A stretch of DNA of 64,000 nt from Ferrimonas balearica (GCF_019802085.1 NZ_JAHVHV010000002.1:372001-436000), one strand, 5' to 3'; shown: positions 37,488-46,989, numbered from the stretch's first letter. Translations and numbers: made by a program. The notes: generated from the sequence alone by a model not told the origin.

Positions 37488-38398
37488 GGGGTCTCCTTCT
37501 TGGGTTGAGTGGACAGCACGCCGGTGGCCACGGCGATGCCGCTGAGGATCAGGGCCATGCTGGTCAGTTGGCTCAGGCCGATGGGCTCGGCCAGCAGCCA
37601 CACTCCCAACAGGCCGCTGAACAGGGGCAGCAGGTAATACACCAGCCCGGCACGGGCGGCGCCCAGCTGTTGCACCGCCTGGTTCCAGCAGAAAAACGCC
37701 ACCAGGGAGGCGCCCAGGCCCACGTAGAGCAGGGCACCAATCACCGTGGGGCTCCAGGCCACCGGAGCCTGCCCCAGGCTGTCCAGCCAATAGGGGGGCA
37801 GCAGCATCAGCCAGCCGGGCACAAAGGTGGCCAGCAGGAACACCGTCGGGCTCAGTTCCGCCGGCTTGTGGCGCAGCAGCAGGGTGTAACCGGCCCACAG
37901 CAGGGCCGCCAGCAGCATCCAGAGATCCCCCTGGGCCAGGGCCAGGCCGGTCAGGCGCCCCAGATCACCATCGGTGATCAGCAGCACCACACCGAGCACC
38001 GTGATGGCGGTGCCCAGAAGCTGGCCGAGGCGCAGGCGTTCGCCGTAAAACACCCTTAAGAACAATAGGATAAATATGGGCGAACTGATGGCAATGAGAG
38101 ACAGGTTGAGCGCTTCGGTGGTGTGACCGGCCAGGTAGATAAGGGTGTTGAACAGGGTCACCCCCATCAGGGCGCTGGCCAGCAGGAATCGCCAGTGGCG
38201 CCTGAGGGCATGACGGGCGCGCCAAGTGGGCCCCAGGGCGAAGGGCAGCAGCACCACGACCGCGACGGTCCAGCGCCAGAACGCCAGGGCCAGGGGCGAG
38301 AGGGTCTCGGCCAGGCCGCGGGCGACGATGAAGTTGCCGGACCAGATCAGGGTGGCCAGCAGCGCCAGCAGCCAGCCCTTGAGTGGGGTGGGGGACAT
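37484..38398 (-). CDS. EamA/DMT-family transporter
   Basis: The 304-residue protein has ten hydrophobic helices in two EamA repeats, with LIWSGNFIVARGLAE in the first repeat. Such proteins export amino acids or metabolites. The start follows AAGGA, and a longer frame upstream is less supported. Its stop overlaps the M20 gene start, so the two are translationally coupled. Confidence 0.87.
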   Translation of the reverse strand: MSPTPLKGWLLALLATLIWSGNFIVARGLAETLSPLALAFWRWTVAVVVLLPFALGPTWRARHALRRHWRFLLASALMGVTLFNTLIYLAGHTTEALNLSLIAISSPIFILLFLRVFYGERLRLGQLLGTAITVLGVVLLITDGDLGRLTGLALAQGDLWMLLAALLWAGYTLLLRHKPAELSPTVFLLATFVPGWLMLLPPYWLDSLGQAPVAWSPTVIGALLYVGLGASLVAFFCWNQAVQQLGAARAGLVYYLLPLFSGLLGVWLLAEPIGLSQLTSMALILSGIAVATGVLSTQPKKETP

Positions 38399-38505
38399 GA
38401 GGTTCCTTGTGGCGCTCAAGCGCCTTCTTGTTATTGGCCCCACAGCATAAAAGGGGTCCACAAGCCTGGCAAGGTCTGCGCCGCTGAGCGCGGCCCCCCC
38501 GAGGG

Positions 38506-40170
38506 TTATTGCGCGGTTGGGGTGGTGACCTTCAGCACCTGGCCCCGGCCCCGGGGATCGGCGGCGCCCTGCCAGCCGCTACCCTGGCGCTTGAGCACCT
38601 GGACGTCGCCCAGATCCCAGTCCTGCACCACCAGCTTGTAGCCCATCGCCATCAGGGCGGAGCGCACCTGGGGGGTGAGGTCGCCGAAGGGCTCCCGACG
38701 GATCTCATCCTTGGGCCACAACTGGTGATGGAAGCGGGGCAGGGCCACTGCCTCGGTGGGCGTCATGCCGTGGTCATAGAGGTTGTTCATGACCTGGAAC
38801 ACCGAGGTGAAGATGGTGGAGCCCCCGGGGGTGCCGATCACCAGTTCCACCTGATCCTCGGCCACCACCAGGGTGGGGCTCATGGAGGAGAGCATCCGCT
38901 TGCCCGGGGCGATGGCGTTGGCCTCACCGCCGATCACCCCGAAGGCGTTGGGCACCCCGGGTTTGGCGGAGAAATCGTCCATCTCGTTGTTGAGCAGGAA
39001 ACCCGCCCCCTGGACCACCACCCCGGAACCGAAGTCCAGGTTCAAGGTGGTGGTGAGGGACACGGCGTTGCCCTGGCCATCCACCACGGAGAAATGGGTG
39101 GTCTGAGGGGACTCCAGGCCGGGTTTGACCGCTAGAGTGTTGGAGATGGCATCGGGGCTCACCTCCTTGGCCCGGCGGGCCAGGTAGTCCGGCGCCAGCA
39201 GCTTGGCCACCGGCACCGGGTGGAAATCCGGATCCCCCAGGTACTGGGCGCGATCGGCAAACACCCGTTTCTCAATCTCCGCCACCAGGTGCACGTACTG
39301 GGCGCTGTTGGGGGCCAGACCGGCAAAGTCCGCCGCCCGGGCCTCTTTCAGGGCCAGCAGCTGGGCCAGGGCGATCCCCCCGGAGCTGGGGGGCGGGGCG
39401 GTCACCAGGGTGCGCCCCCGCCAGCTGTGGCGAATGGGCGCCCGCCAGTGGACCTGGTAGCCCGCCAGGTCCGCCCGGCTGATGAGCCCGCCGCTGCGCA
39501 GCGCTTGGGCCACCAGCAACTCGGCGGTACGGCCCTGGTAAAAATCCTTGGGGCCCTGCTCGGCCAATCGGGTCAGGGTGTCGGCCAGGGCCGGTTGTTT
39601 AAAGGGGGTGTCGCTGGCCATCTGGCCGAAGTGGGCGGCGAAGTTGGTGCGCTTGCCGAAGTAGGCCAGTGCGTCTTGCTGGCGCGCCAGCAACTGGGGG
39701 TGAGGGAGAAACCCCTGGTCGGCCAGTGCGATGGCCGGGGCCAGCAGATCCGCCCAGGGCAGCCGGCCGAATCGCTGGTGGGCCTGCCACAGGCCCATCA
39801 CGGTGCCGGGCACCCCCACCGCCTTGCCCCCCACCAGGCTCAGATCCGGGATCACCTGACCCTGTTCGTCCAGGAACAGGTCCCGGTGGGCGGCGGCCGG
39901 CGCCGTCTCCCTAAAGTCGAGGAAATGGGGCTGGCCATCGACAAAGAGGGTCATAAAGCCGCCCCCGCCGAGGTTGCCCGCTTCCGGGTAAGTGACGGCC
40001 AGGGTGAAGGCGGTGGCCACGGCGGCGTCCACGGCGTTGCCCCCTGCCGCCAGGATGGCGGCTCCGGTCTCGGCACCGTGGCGATCAGGTGCGGCGATGG
40101 CGCCCTGGCCGGCCCAGGCGGTCGGGGCCCAGAGCAGGAGAAGCAGCAGAAGACGGCGTCGAATGGTCAT
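38506..40170 (-). CDS. ggt: Gamma-glutamyltranspeptidase
   Basis: The 554-residue periplasmic precursor has a signal peptide (1-20, APTAWA). The autoprocessing and nucleophile Thr is in QTTHFSVVD (Thr357), with the GGG and PGGSTI motifs. It splits into large and small subunits and transfers or hydrolyses the glutamyl group of glutathione. The gene stands alone. Together with the M20 hydrolase and DMT exporter next door, it suggests amino acid salvage. Confidence 0.95.
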   Translation of the reverse strand: MTIRRRLLLLLLLWAPTAWAGQGAIAAPDRHGAETGAAILAAGGNAVDAAVATAFTLAVTYPEAGNLGGGGFMTLFVDGQPHFLDFRETAPAAAHRDLFLDEQGQVIPDLSLVGGKAVGVPGTVMGLWQAHQRFGRLPWADLLAPAIALADQGFLPHPQLLARQQDALAYFGKRTNFAAHFGQMASDTPFKQPALADTLTRLAEQGPKDFYQGRTAELLVAQALRSGGLISRADLAGYQVHWRAPIRHSWRGRTLVTAPPPSSGGIALAQLLALKEARAADFAGLAPNSAQYVHLVAEIEKRVFADRAQYLGDPDFHPVPVAKLLAPDYLARRAKEVSPDAISNTLAVKPGLESPQTTHFSVVDGQGNAVSLTTTLNLDFGSGVVVQGAGFLLNNEMDDFSAKPGVPNAFGVIGGEANAIAPGKRMLSSMSPTLVVAEDQVELVIGTPGGSTIFTSVFQVMNNLYDHGMTPTEAVALPRFHHQLWPKDEIRREPFGDLTPQVRSALMAMGYKLVVQDWDLGDVQVLKRQGSGWQGAADPRGRGQVLKVTTPTAQ

Positions 40171-40290
40171 ACAACCTCGTTCTATGGCGGACGGTTTCCC
40201 TAACTTAAGTCGCCTTCGGATGCAGGGGAAGGCGTGAGCCCCTGCAATGGCGAACCGAAGCGGTGTGATGGCCTGAATATCCGAGCCGGC

Positions 40291-40716
40291 TCAGAACCAT
40301 TCACTCATCACCACGTGGGTGACGATCTTAGTGATGGCGGGCAGGGCTTCGATCTCTTCGCGGATCTGGTGCAGGCGCTGCATGGAGTCGGCCCGCACCA
40401 GCACCAGCAGGTCAATTTCACCGGTGATGCCGTGGCAGCTTTGCACCTCGGGGAACAGCTTGAGCCGGTCCGCCAGGGCTTTGCACTGCTTCTGGTTGTG
40501 GCGGATCTCGAAATAGGCGCTGACGTCGGTGCGGGCGCTGGGGCGCAGCAGCACCCGGTAGCCCCGGATCACGCCGTTCTGTTCCAGCCGCTTGATCCGC
40601 TCGGAAACCGAGGAGCGGGAGAGGTTCACCTGTTCGGCGATGGCGGAGATGCTCTGGCGTGCGTCGTGGCGCAGGGCGGTGATGATGGCCTGGTCAAACT
40701 TGTCGAGTGGATTCAT
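40291..40716 (-). CDS. Lrp/AsnC-family transcriptional regulator
   Basis: The 141-residue protein has a DNA-binding helix-turn-helix (about 15-50, with SISAIAEQVNLSRSSVSERIKRL shown in part) and a C-terminal RAM effector domain (about 60-140, with GEIDLLVLVRA). Lrp-type regulators respond to amino acids and often control divergent transport genes, here yjeH. The start at 40716 is chosen by family length. An upstream in-frame ATG would add 15 residues. Confidence 0.9.
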   Translation of the reverse strand: MNPLDKFDQAIITALRHDARQSISAIAEQVNLSRSSVSERIKRLEQNGVIRGYRVLLRPSARTDVSAYFEIRHNQKQCKALADRLKLFPEVQSCHGITGEIDLLVLVRADSMQRLHQIREEIEALPAITKIVTHVVMSEWF

Positions 40717-40829
40717 CCTTGGGATCCGGTTGCGGGTGAAAGCCGACGATCTGCCGGTCATTGGCGACGACCTGCGGGCCGTCCTGGGCGTACACTAGCG
40801 CATCGGTGTTTGATGGCCAAGGAACCGCG

Positions 40830-42089
40830 ATGACCACCTTAAATCCCTCCATTACCCGCTGGCAAGGCATCGGCCTGCTGGCTACCGCCCTGCTGGGCAC
40901 CAGCGTTTTTATCCTGCCGCAGCTGACGGTGAGCATGGCCGGGGCCGGCGCCATGTGGGCCTGGGGATTGCTGATCCTGGCGATGCTGCCCATCACCCTG
41001 GTGTTCGCCCAGCTGGGCCGGCGCTACCCCAGCGCCGGAGGGCCCGCCTACTTCGTCGCCCAGGCGTTCGGCACGCGGGCCGGCGCGGCGGTAGGGCTGG
41101 TGTTCCTGTTCGCCGCCCCGGTGGGACTGCCGGCGGCGATGATGATGACCTTCGAGTTTGTCCACGCCCTGGTGCCCCTCTCCCCCGCCGCCACCCTGCT
41201 GGCTCAGCTCGGGGTGCTGATGGCCATGGTAGGTCTCAACCTGCGGGGGGTGCAGCTCTCCGGCCGGCTGCAGTTTGGCTTGACCCTGGTGATCCTGGCG
41301 GTGATGGTCGGCATCGCCGTTTTAGTGTTCGGCCGGGCCGATGTCTCCCTGGCGCCGCTGGGCGAGTCCTGGCAGCGCGGTGCTATGCTGGCCGCCGCCG
41401 GGGTGGCGATCTGGAGCTACCTGGGGGTGGAGGCGATGAGCCACCTTTCCGCCGAGTTCCGCTCGCCGGAACGGGATTTTGTGCCGGCGATGCTCTGGGC
41501 CACGGTGCTGGTGGGGGGGATCTACCTGTGCGGCACCGCGCTGGTTCTGGCCCTGCCCCAGGGGGAGGGGTTGGCCATGGTGGCGCTGTTTGACCTCAGC
41601 CTCGGCGGTGGCGGGGCCTGGGTGATTGGGCTTTTGGGGATCCTGGCGGGGATCGCCACCATGAACACCTACCTCAATGCCATGTCCCGATTGATCTGGA
41701 GCCTGAGTCAGCAGGGCTACCTGCCCAGCGTCCTGGCACCGCTGAACCGGCACCGGGTGCCCCAACGGGCCCTGCTGGGCCTGGCCGGTGTGCTGGCCAG
41801 CTCCCTGCTGGTGGCCTACCTCACCGGGCTGGACTTTGACGTCCTGCTGCCCTGGGTCAACGGCCTGTTCGTGGTGATCTACCTGCTGGCGATGGCGGCG
41901 GGTTACAAGCTGCTGGGGGGACGATACCGCTGGATGGCCCTGGCGGGGGCCAGCTTCAGTGCCCTGCTGGGTTATGCCCTGGGTTGGGCCCTGATTTACG
42001 GGGTGGGCGCCATGGTTCTGGTGCTGGGCTGGCTGAGCTGGTTGCGTCGCCACCCCCAGCCCAGCCCGATGGAGCGTGCTGGCCGCTAG
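40830..42089 (+). CDS. yjeH: Amino-acid exporter YjeH (APC family)
   Basis: The 419-residue protein shows the YjeH pattern of about twelve helices, with GIGLLATALLGTSVFILPQ (about 12-30) and the conserved GRRYPSAGGPAYF loop. E. coli YjeH exports methionine and branched-chain amino acids. ATG 40830 follows AAGGA. It is divergent from the Lrp-type gene, which probably controls it. Its stop overlaps the converging tonB-like gene by 4 bp. Confidence 0.88.
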   Translation: MTTLNPSITRWQGIGLLATALLGTSVFILPQLTVSMAGAGAMWAWGLLILAMLPITLVFAQLGRRYPSAGGPAYFVAQAFGTRAGAAVGLVFLFAAPVGLPAAMMMTFEFVHALVPLSPAATLLAQLGVLMAMVGLNLRGVQLSGRLQFGLTLVILAVMVGIAVLVFGRADVSLAPLGESWQRGAMLAAAGVAIWSYLGVEAMSHLSAEFRSPERDFVPAMLWATVLVGGIYLCGTALVLALPQGEGLAMVALFDLSLGGGGAWVIGLLGILAGIATMNTYLNAMSRLIWSLSQQGYLPSVLAPLNRHRVPQRALLGLAGVLASSLLVAYLTGLDFDVLLPWVNGLFVVIYLLAMAAGYKLLGGRYRWMALAGASFSALLGYALGWALIYGVGAMVLVLGWLSWLRRHPQPSPMERAGR

Positions 42090-42673
42090 GGGGCCTCGGG
42101 GGCCAGGGTGAAGTCCAGGCGCACCTGCAGGCGGATGTCGGTGTCCTGGCCCGGGCGGTAGCGCCACTGGCGCAGCGCGGCGATAGCGGCGCGTTCGAAG
42201 GCCCGCTTGGGCTGGGCTTCCACCACCTGGATGTCCCGCACCTCACCGGAAGCGGAGAGGCGGAAACTCAACACCACGTAACCCTCGGTGCCGGCGCGGG
42301 CCTGCTCCATGGGGTAGCGGGGCGGGATCCGCACCAAGGGGGTGGCACCGCTCGGTGCAAACCCGTCCGTGGGCGGGGAGAGGGTGGGCCGCTCGGGCGG
42401 ATCCAGATGGGTGGGGGCGCCCCAGCCCGGGCCGGGGTCGTCGGTCCCTCGGGGAGGCGTCTGGGGCGGTGACAACACCTCGGGTTTGGGCGGCAGCGTC
42501 CTGGGCGGTGCGACGCGGGGCTCGGCGTCCTGGCGGTCAAACACCAGATCCGGCAGGGTGGGGGGCGCGGCGACCATGGGGGCTCGGCCCCCCAGCTGCA
42601 CCAGCGAGGCCATCCAGGCGAACAGCCCGAAGGTGATCAGTGCGGCCAGGGGTAAGGCGTGAAATCGAATCAT
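42086..42673 (-). CDS. TonB-like energy transducer (orphan)
   Basis: The 195-residue protein has one N-terminal membrane helix (about 8-26) and a long Pro-rich periplasmic spacer (about 30-120). A C-terminal TonB domain carries IPPRYPMEQARAGTEGYVVL and the final RQWRYRP strand. TonB delivers energy to outer membrane receptors, but no exbB, exbD or receptor gene is adjacent. It may use a remote ExbBD. Confidence 0.85.
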   Translation of the reverse strand: MIRFHALPLAALITFGLFAWMASLVQLGGRAPMVAAPPTLPDLVFDRQDAEPRVAPPRTLPPKPEVLSPPQTPPRGTDDPGPGWGAPTHLDPPERPTLSPPTDGFAPSGATPLVRIPPRYPMEQARAGTEGYVVLSFRLSASGEVRDIQVVEAQPKRAFERAAIAALRQWRYRPGQDTDIRLQVRLDFTLAPEAP

Positions 42674-42747
42674 AGGACCTCCCTATCTTATTGACTCAAT
42701 TAAACCTTTAGACCCATTTACAAATTGTTACAAGCGGCGGTTGGTGC

Positions 42748-43656
42748 TCAGTCGGCCAGGTCCGGCTCGAAGAACAGCCACACCACCTGGGGAAAGGCCC
42801 CCTTGAACGCCGCCTCGATGGCGTTGATCCGGGCCACCATGGCATCGGCGTCCGGGTGCGGCGCCATGCGCACCTTGACCGCCACCATCACGTCCTCCCC
42901 CAGCTGCAGGCTGAGCAGGTTGAACACCTCGACCACTCCCTCCTGCTCGGCGATGAATTCCGTCATCTGGGATCGGATCCGCGGCTCCACCCCCTGACCG
43001 ATGATGAGCGACTTGACCTCGATGCCGATGAACACCGCGATCAGCACCAGCAGGCCGCCGATGGCCAGGCTGCCGTAGGCGTCGAAGGTGGGATCGCCGG
43101 TGATCATGGTCAGCAGCACGAACACCAGGGCCAATACCAGGCCCAGCAGGGCCGCCAGGTCCTCGCCGAAGATCACCAGCAGGGCGCTGGAGCGGGTTTC
43201 CCGGAACCAGCGCCAGTAGCTGCGCCCCGCCCGCTCCTTGTTGACCTCCACCAGACAGGCCCGAAAGGAGAGCCCTTCGGCCACGATGGCGAACAGCAGC
43301 ACCGCCACGGCGATCCAGGGGCTGTTGAGGGGCTGGGGGTCGTGCAGCTTGTGCCACCCCTCATAGAGGGAGTAGAGCCCGCCCATGCTGAACAGCATGA
43401 TGGCGACGATAAAGGACCAGAAGTAGATGGTCTTGCCGTAGCCCAGGGGGTGCTGCGGGCTGGGGGGACGCTTGGCGGTTTTGAGCCCCAGCAGCAACAG
43501 CAGCTGGTTGCCGGCGTCGGCAAAGGAGTGGATCGCCTCGGCCATCATGGCGCCGGAGTGGGTGACCAGGGCCGCCGCCAGCTTGGCGAGGGCGATGGAG
43601 AGGTTGGCGGCGAGGGCGTAGAGAATCGACTTGAGAGAGTTGGCTCCGGCGGCCAT
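42748..43656 (-). CDS. Cation diffusion facilitator family transporter
   Basis: The 302-residue protein has six helices in its first 215 residues and a cytoplasmic dimerisation domain (about 220-295). TM2 has HSFAD (43-47), the expected metal-binding arrangement, and TM5 has a Glu-Asp pair instead of HxxxD. This suggests the SLC30A9-like subgroup. Zinc, iron or manganese export is the family role, but the metal is not assigned here. Confidence 0.85.
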   Translation of the reverse strand: MAAGANSLKSILYALAANLSIALAKLAAALVTHSGAMMAEAIHSFADAGNQLLLLLGLKTAKRPPSPQHPLGYGKTIYFWSFIVAIMLFSMGGLYSLYEGWHKLHDPQPLNSPWIAVAVLLFAIVAEGLSFRACLVEVNKERAGRSYWRWFRETRSSALLVIFGEDLAALLGLVLALVFVLLTMITGDPTFDAYGSLAIGGLLVLIAVFIGIEVKSLIIGQGVEPRIRSQMTEFIAEQEGVVEVFNLLSLQLGEDVMVAVKVRMAPHPDADAMVARINAIEAAFKGAFPQVVWLFFEPDLAD

Positions 43657-43785
43657 GGCAGACTCCAGGCGAAAGGGCGAGTTTTGAAGCTAACACCCCT
43701 TGGCCGAAGCGCAAGGCGCGCGAAGGGATCGCCTGGGGCGGCGAAAATCCGGATAATGGCCCAAACCCTTTTGAACCCAGATGCC

Positions 43786-44481
43786 ATGCGCCTCGACAAA
43801 TACCTCTGCAGCTGCACCGATCTCACCCGCTCCATGGCCAAGAAAGCCCTCCGTGACCAGCTGGTTACCTGTGATGGGGTGGTGGTAAAGGATCCCGGTT
43901 TCAAAGTCAGCGAAGACACCCTGGTGACCCTGGAAGGGCGGCCGCTGGGCCCGGTGGCCACCCGTTACCTGATGCTGCACAAGCCGGTGGATTTTCTCTG
44001 CTCCAACGTGGACGAGCTCTACCCCTCCATCCTGAACCTGGTGGACCTGCCCAAGCGGGAGACCTTAAGGATCGCCGGTCGCCTGGATGTGGACACCACG
44101 GGTTTGGTGCTGCTCAGCGAGGACGGCCAGTGGTGCCACCAGATCACCGCTCCCCGGCGCCAGTGCGCCAAGCGCTACCGGGTCTGGCTGGCGGATCCGG
44201 TACCCGAGTCGGCGGTGGCCCAGTTCGAGCAGGGGGTACAGCTGCACAGCGAGGACGGCTTGACCCTGCCGGCGGTGCTGGAGCGGGTGGCCGAACGGGA
44301 AGCCCTGCTGACCATCCAGGAGGGCAAGTACCACCAGGTGAAGCGGATGTTCGCCGCCATCGGCAACAAGGTCACCGCCCTGCATCGTGAGGCGATCGGC
44401 GGCATTGAGCTGGATCCCGCCCTGGCCCCCGGGGAGTGGCGGGTATTGACCGAGGCGGAGGTGCGCTCGGTGGGCGGTTAG
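43786..44481 (+). CDS. rsuA: 16S rRNA pseudouridine(516) synthase RsuA
   Basis: The 231-residue protein equals E. coli RsuA in length and starts MRLDKYLCSC. It has an S4 domain, the catalytic Asp in AGRLDVDTTGLVLLSEDG, and the RsuA-specific GVQLHSED and KYHQVKRMFAAIGN segments. It isomerises U516 in 16S rRNA. ATG 43786 was chosen by family length; an ATG 30 bp upstream is the alternative. Confidence 0.92.
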   Translation: MRLDKYLCSCTDLTRSMAKKALRDQLVTCDGVVVKDPGFKVSEDTLVTLEGRPLGPVATRYLMLHKPVDFLCSNVDELYPSILNLVDLPKRETLRIAGRLDVDTTGLVLLSEDGQWCHQITAPRRQCAKRYRVWLADPVPESAVAQFEQGVQLHSEDGLTLPAVLERVAEREALLTIQEGKYHQVKRMFAAIGNKVTALHREAIGGIELDPALAPGEWRVLTEAEVRSVGG

Positions 44482-44629
44482 GCCGCGAACGGAGCCCCCA
44501 GTGGCAAGAAAGTGGCAAAAAATGCGCGAATGTGGGTTGAACGAAGCCCATTCGCACACGACAATGGTTCCTGCAGTAACGCTGTTACTAATTCATATAC
44601 CTGCCTTTTTTTCGACCAAGGAGACGGTC

Positions 44630-45085
44630 ATGACCCTGTTCCGTGCCTTCGCGGCTTCCGCCCTGATTATGGCGGCGCCCGCTTTTTCCGCCGACCTCGT
44701 CGATGCCACCAACCCCTCTGAAATCATGAACCTGGCCCGGGGCTTCGGCTCTGCCAGCCTGGATACCGATGGGGAAGGGGATCCCATGATCGTCGGTCGC
44801 ATCAACGGCACCCGCTACGTCATCTACTTCTACGGCTGTGATGATGGCCGTCGTTGCCGCGAGATCCAGTTCAACGCTGCCTGGGGTGGCACCGGCGTGA
44901 CCCTGACCGACATCAACGAGTGGAACGAGACCACCCGTTACGGCAAGGCCTACCTGGACGGCGACGGCGATCCGAACATCGAGTTCACCGTCAACCTGCA
45001 CAAGGGCGTCAGCCGCGACAACCTGGAAGACACCATCGACTGGTGGAAGGTGGCGATGGAAACCTTCGAAGACAACATGCTCTAA
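44630..45085 (+). CDS. Secreted YbjN-domain protein
   Basis: The 151-residue protein has a signal peptide (1-20, ending PAFSADL). A YbjN-like domain follows, with VDATNPSEIMNLARGFGSA (about 23-41) and two Cys residues in YGCDDGRRC. YbjN domains are chaperone-like and are found in sensory regulators and type III chaperones, but the exported form is uncharacterised. An AAGGAG site precedes the ATG. It is closed by a terminator. Confidence 0.72.
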   Translation: MTLFRAFAASALIMAAPAFSADLVDATNPSEIMNLARGFGSASLDTDGEGDPMIVGRINGTRYVIYFYGCDDGRRCREIQFNAAWGGTGVTLTDINEWNETTRYGKAYLDGDGDPNIEFTVNLHKGVSRDNLEDTIDWWKVAMETFEDNML

Positions 45086-45104
45086 ACCGCAGGCTTGTCA
45101 CCAC

Positions 45105-45128
45105 AACGGGGCCCTCGGGCCCCGTTTC
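45105..45128 (+). terminator. Terminator after the YbjN-domain gene
   Basis: AACGGGGCCC pairs with GGGCCCCGTT around a 2-base loop, followed by a short T-rich stretch. Confidence 0.65.
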
Positions 45129-45193
45129 GCTTTCTGGCGCTGGGTCACTGAGCCGTCTACCTTTTTCTGCAGGAACCGACGGAGAGAAACACC

Positions 45194-45487
45194 ATGACCA
45201 TAAGACCCACGCTGGCCCTGATGCTACTGATTGGTGCAGGCCTGGCCCTGCCGGCCCAGGCCAAGGAGGAGGGGGCCCCGGATGAGAAGGTGAAGCTGCC
45301 GCCGCGGATGGTGGAAGCCTGCAAGGGGTTCAAGTCCGGCGACGCCTGCACCATCATCGGCCCCACCGGCATCGAAACCGGCGGCCACTGCCAGAAGCAC
45401 CAGACCACCCGGGAGCTGTTCTGCCAGCCCGAGGGGATGCCGGAAAACGTCATCCTCGGTGAAGAGGTGCCGGAGGATCCCCGCTAG
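45194..45487 (+). CDS. Small secreted four-cysteine protein
   Basis: The 97-residue product has a signal peptide (about 1-23, ending PAQAKEE). The mature domain carries four cysteines (in EACKGF, GDACTI, GHCQK and LFCQP), likely forming two disulfides. No family is recognised. It overlaps the converging NRDE gene by 4 bp at the 3' end. Confidence 0.6.
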   Translation: MTIRPTLALMLLIGAGLALPAQAKEEGAPDEKVKLPPRMVEACKGFKSGDACTIIGPTGIETGGHCQKHQTTRELFCQPEGMPENVILGEEVPEDPR

Positions 45488-46242
45488 CGTCCCAGGGGCT
45501 GTGTCAGCTGGCCCCGGTGGGCCGCGTCACGCCGTGCCCCCTCGGGGCCGTATTCCCGCTCCAGCCAGAGAAAGCGCCCCGCCCTGTCCAGGCGCAGAGC
45601 GGTGCTGCTGCGCGTGCCGTAGTGGTCGCTCTGGATAAAGATGGGGGCCAGGGCCCGCTCCCACTCCCAGCCGATCCCCGTATCCGGCAGCGCCGCGTCC
45701 GCCGGCTGCCAGGGATCCGCCAGGGCCTCGGCCAGGCTCGCCAGCGGGCCGTCTACTCCCCGGGCCAGGGCGTCGGTCAGGCGCACCACCTTGGGCCAGG
45801 GGGTGTTGAGACGGGCGTTGCTGAGCCCGTAGCGCCCCGGTGCCAGGGTCTGCACCTCGTCCTCCAGATTGGCGTAGTAGCAGAGCCGGTCGCCCCGGGC
45901 CAGCAGCAGGTTGAAGGGGCCGTAGGCGTCCCGGCGCGACCGAATGCCTTCCTGGTAGGCCTCCACCGCCATGCCGCCAGCGAGAAAATCGGTGACCAGC
46001 TCGCCCCGGGAGCGGGCCCCCCGGGGCGCGGCGGGATCCCGCACGTTGGTGACCGCCGCCAGGGCCCCGTCCTGGCTGAGTCCCAGCCAGCTGCCCCCCG
46101 CCTCCAGATCCTTACCGGCCCAGAACCCCTGGGGCCACCACTGCACCCCCTCAGCAGGGCGGGCATAGAACTCGTCGCGGTTGGCCAGCAGCGTCAATGG
46201 ACAGTCGCTGCCCGGTCGCCACTCCAGGGCGATGATGCACAT
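45484..46242 (-). CDS. NRDE/TANGO2-family protein
   Basis: The 252-residue protein has the namesake NRDE motif (LLANRDEFYARP at about 18-29), an N-terminal nucleophile-like MCIIAL start, and TNVRDP. Family members are linked to heme trafficking in eukaryotes, while bacterial roles are open. It lies downstream of the thioesterase gene, with a 3 bp gap, on the same strand. Confidence 0.85.
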   Translation of the reverse strand: MCIIALEWRPGSDCPLTLLANRDEFYARPAEGVQWWPQGFWAGKDLEAGGSWLGLSQDGALAAVTNVRDPAAPRGARSRGELVTDFLAGGMAVEAYQEGIRSRRDAYGPFNLLLARGDRLCYYANLEDEVQTLAPGRYGLSNARLNTPWPKVVRLTDALARGVDGPLASLAEALADPWQPADAALPDTGIGWEWERALAPIFIQSDHYGTRSSTALRLDRAGRFLWLEREYGPEGARRDAAHRGQLTQPLGR

Positions 46243-46245
46243 CGC

Positions 46246-46683
46246 TCAGACCACCGCTTCGGCCAACTGGCCGGCCAGCACCGCCCGGATCGCGTCGGGG
46301 ATCACCGTCTTGCGGCCCCGGTCGATGGCCACCATCACCACCTCGGCCTCGCCCAGAGTGGCGAGGGTCTGTTGTCGGTGGCTGAAGACGCCGTAGGTCA
46401 TGGTGAAGCGGTCCTCCCCCAGGGTGGCGATCCGGGCCCCGACGCTCAGACGGTCGGGGTAGGTCACGGGGCGGCGAAAGCGGGCCCGGGTTTCGCTGAG
46501 CACCGGGGCGATCCCCCGCTGCTGCAGTTGGGCCATCAGGTCCAGGCGGTCGAAGAAGTGGAGACGGGCGGTCTCGAAGTAACGGAAGTAGACGGCATTG
46601 TTGACGTGCTGCAGGGCGTCCATCTCCCCCCAGGCCACCGGGATTTCCACCTGGATGGGGTAGTCGCGCGTAAAGGCGTCCAT
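46246..46683 (-). CDS. Acyl-CoA thioesterase (hotdog fold, 4HBT family)
   Basis: The 145-residue protein has the 4HBT active-site pattern with WGEMDALQHVNNAVYFRYFE at about 20-39, where Asp is the usual catalytic residue. ATG 46683 is chosen because it begins a full hotdog domain. It pairs with the NRDE gene 3 bp downstream. Substrate chain length cannot be read. Confidence 0.86.
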   Translation of the reverse strand: MDAFTRDYPIQVEIPVAWGEMDALQHVNNAVYFRYFETARLHFFDRLDLMAQLQQRGIAPVLSETRARFRRPVTYPDRLSVGARIATLGEDRFTMTYGVFSHRQQTLATLGEAEVVMVAIDRGRKTVIPDAIRAVLAGQLAEAVV

Positions 46684-46779
46684 ATTTAAACACTCGTTTG
46701 GATTCGAGGTTCTGAAGTTAGCAGCGGGAGGCGGTGTCGACAAGAGGGGCCCGGCGCCTGACGGCACCGGGCAGGGAAT

Positions 46780-46989
46780 TCAGGGCATTTCACTCCAGCC
46801 GCTGTCCATGATGATGCCGCTCATGTGGCGCAAACGATGGCCACAGCGCTGACACTGGTACTCGTGCTCACTGAAGCCGCCGTCCACGGTACTGGCTTCG
46901 TTGTGGGCAAACTCCTGGAGCTGCTCGTGGGGGTGATCCGGCTGCTGTTGCAGCAGGGCCTGACACTCGGTGCAGAGGGGTTGGGTCAT
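46780..46989 (-). CDS. Small zinc-ribbon-like protein
   Basis: The 69-residue product has two CxxC knuckles, CTEC (6-9) and CQRC (46-49), separated by an acidic and His-rich linker. This fits a small zinc ribbon. No function is recognised. It sits between rhlE and the thioesterase on the same strand. Confidence 0.6.
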   Translation of the reverse strand: MTQPLCTECQALLQQQPDHPHEQLQEFAHNEASTVDGGFSEHEYQCQRCGHRLRHMSGIIMDSGWSEMP

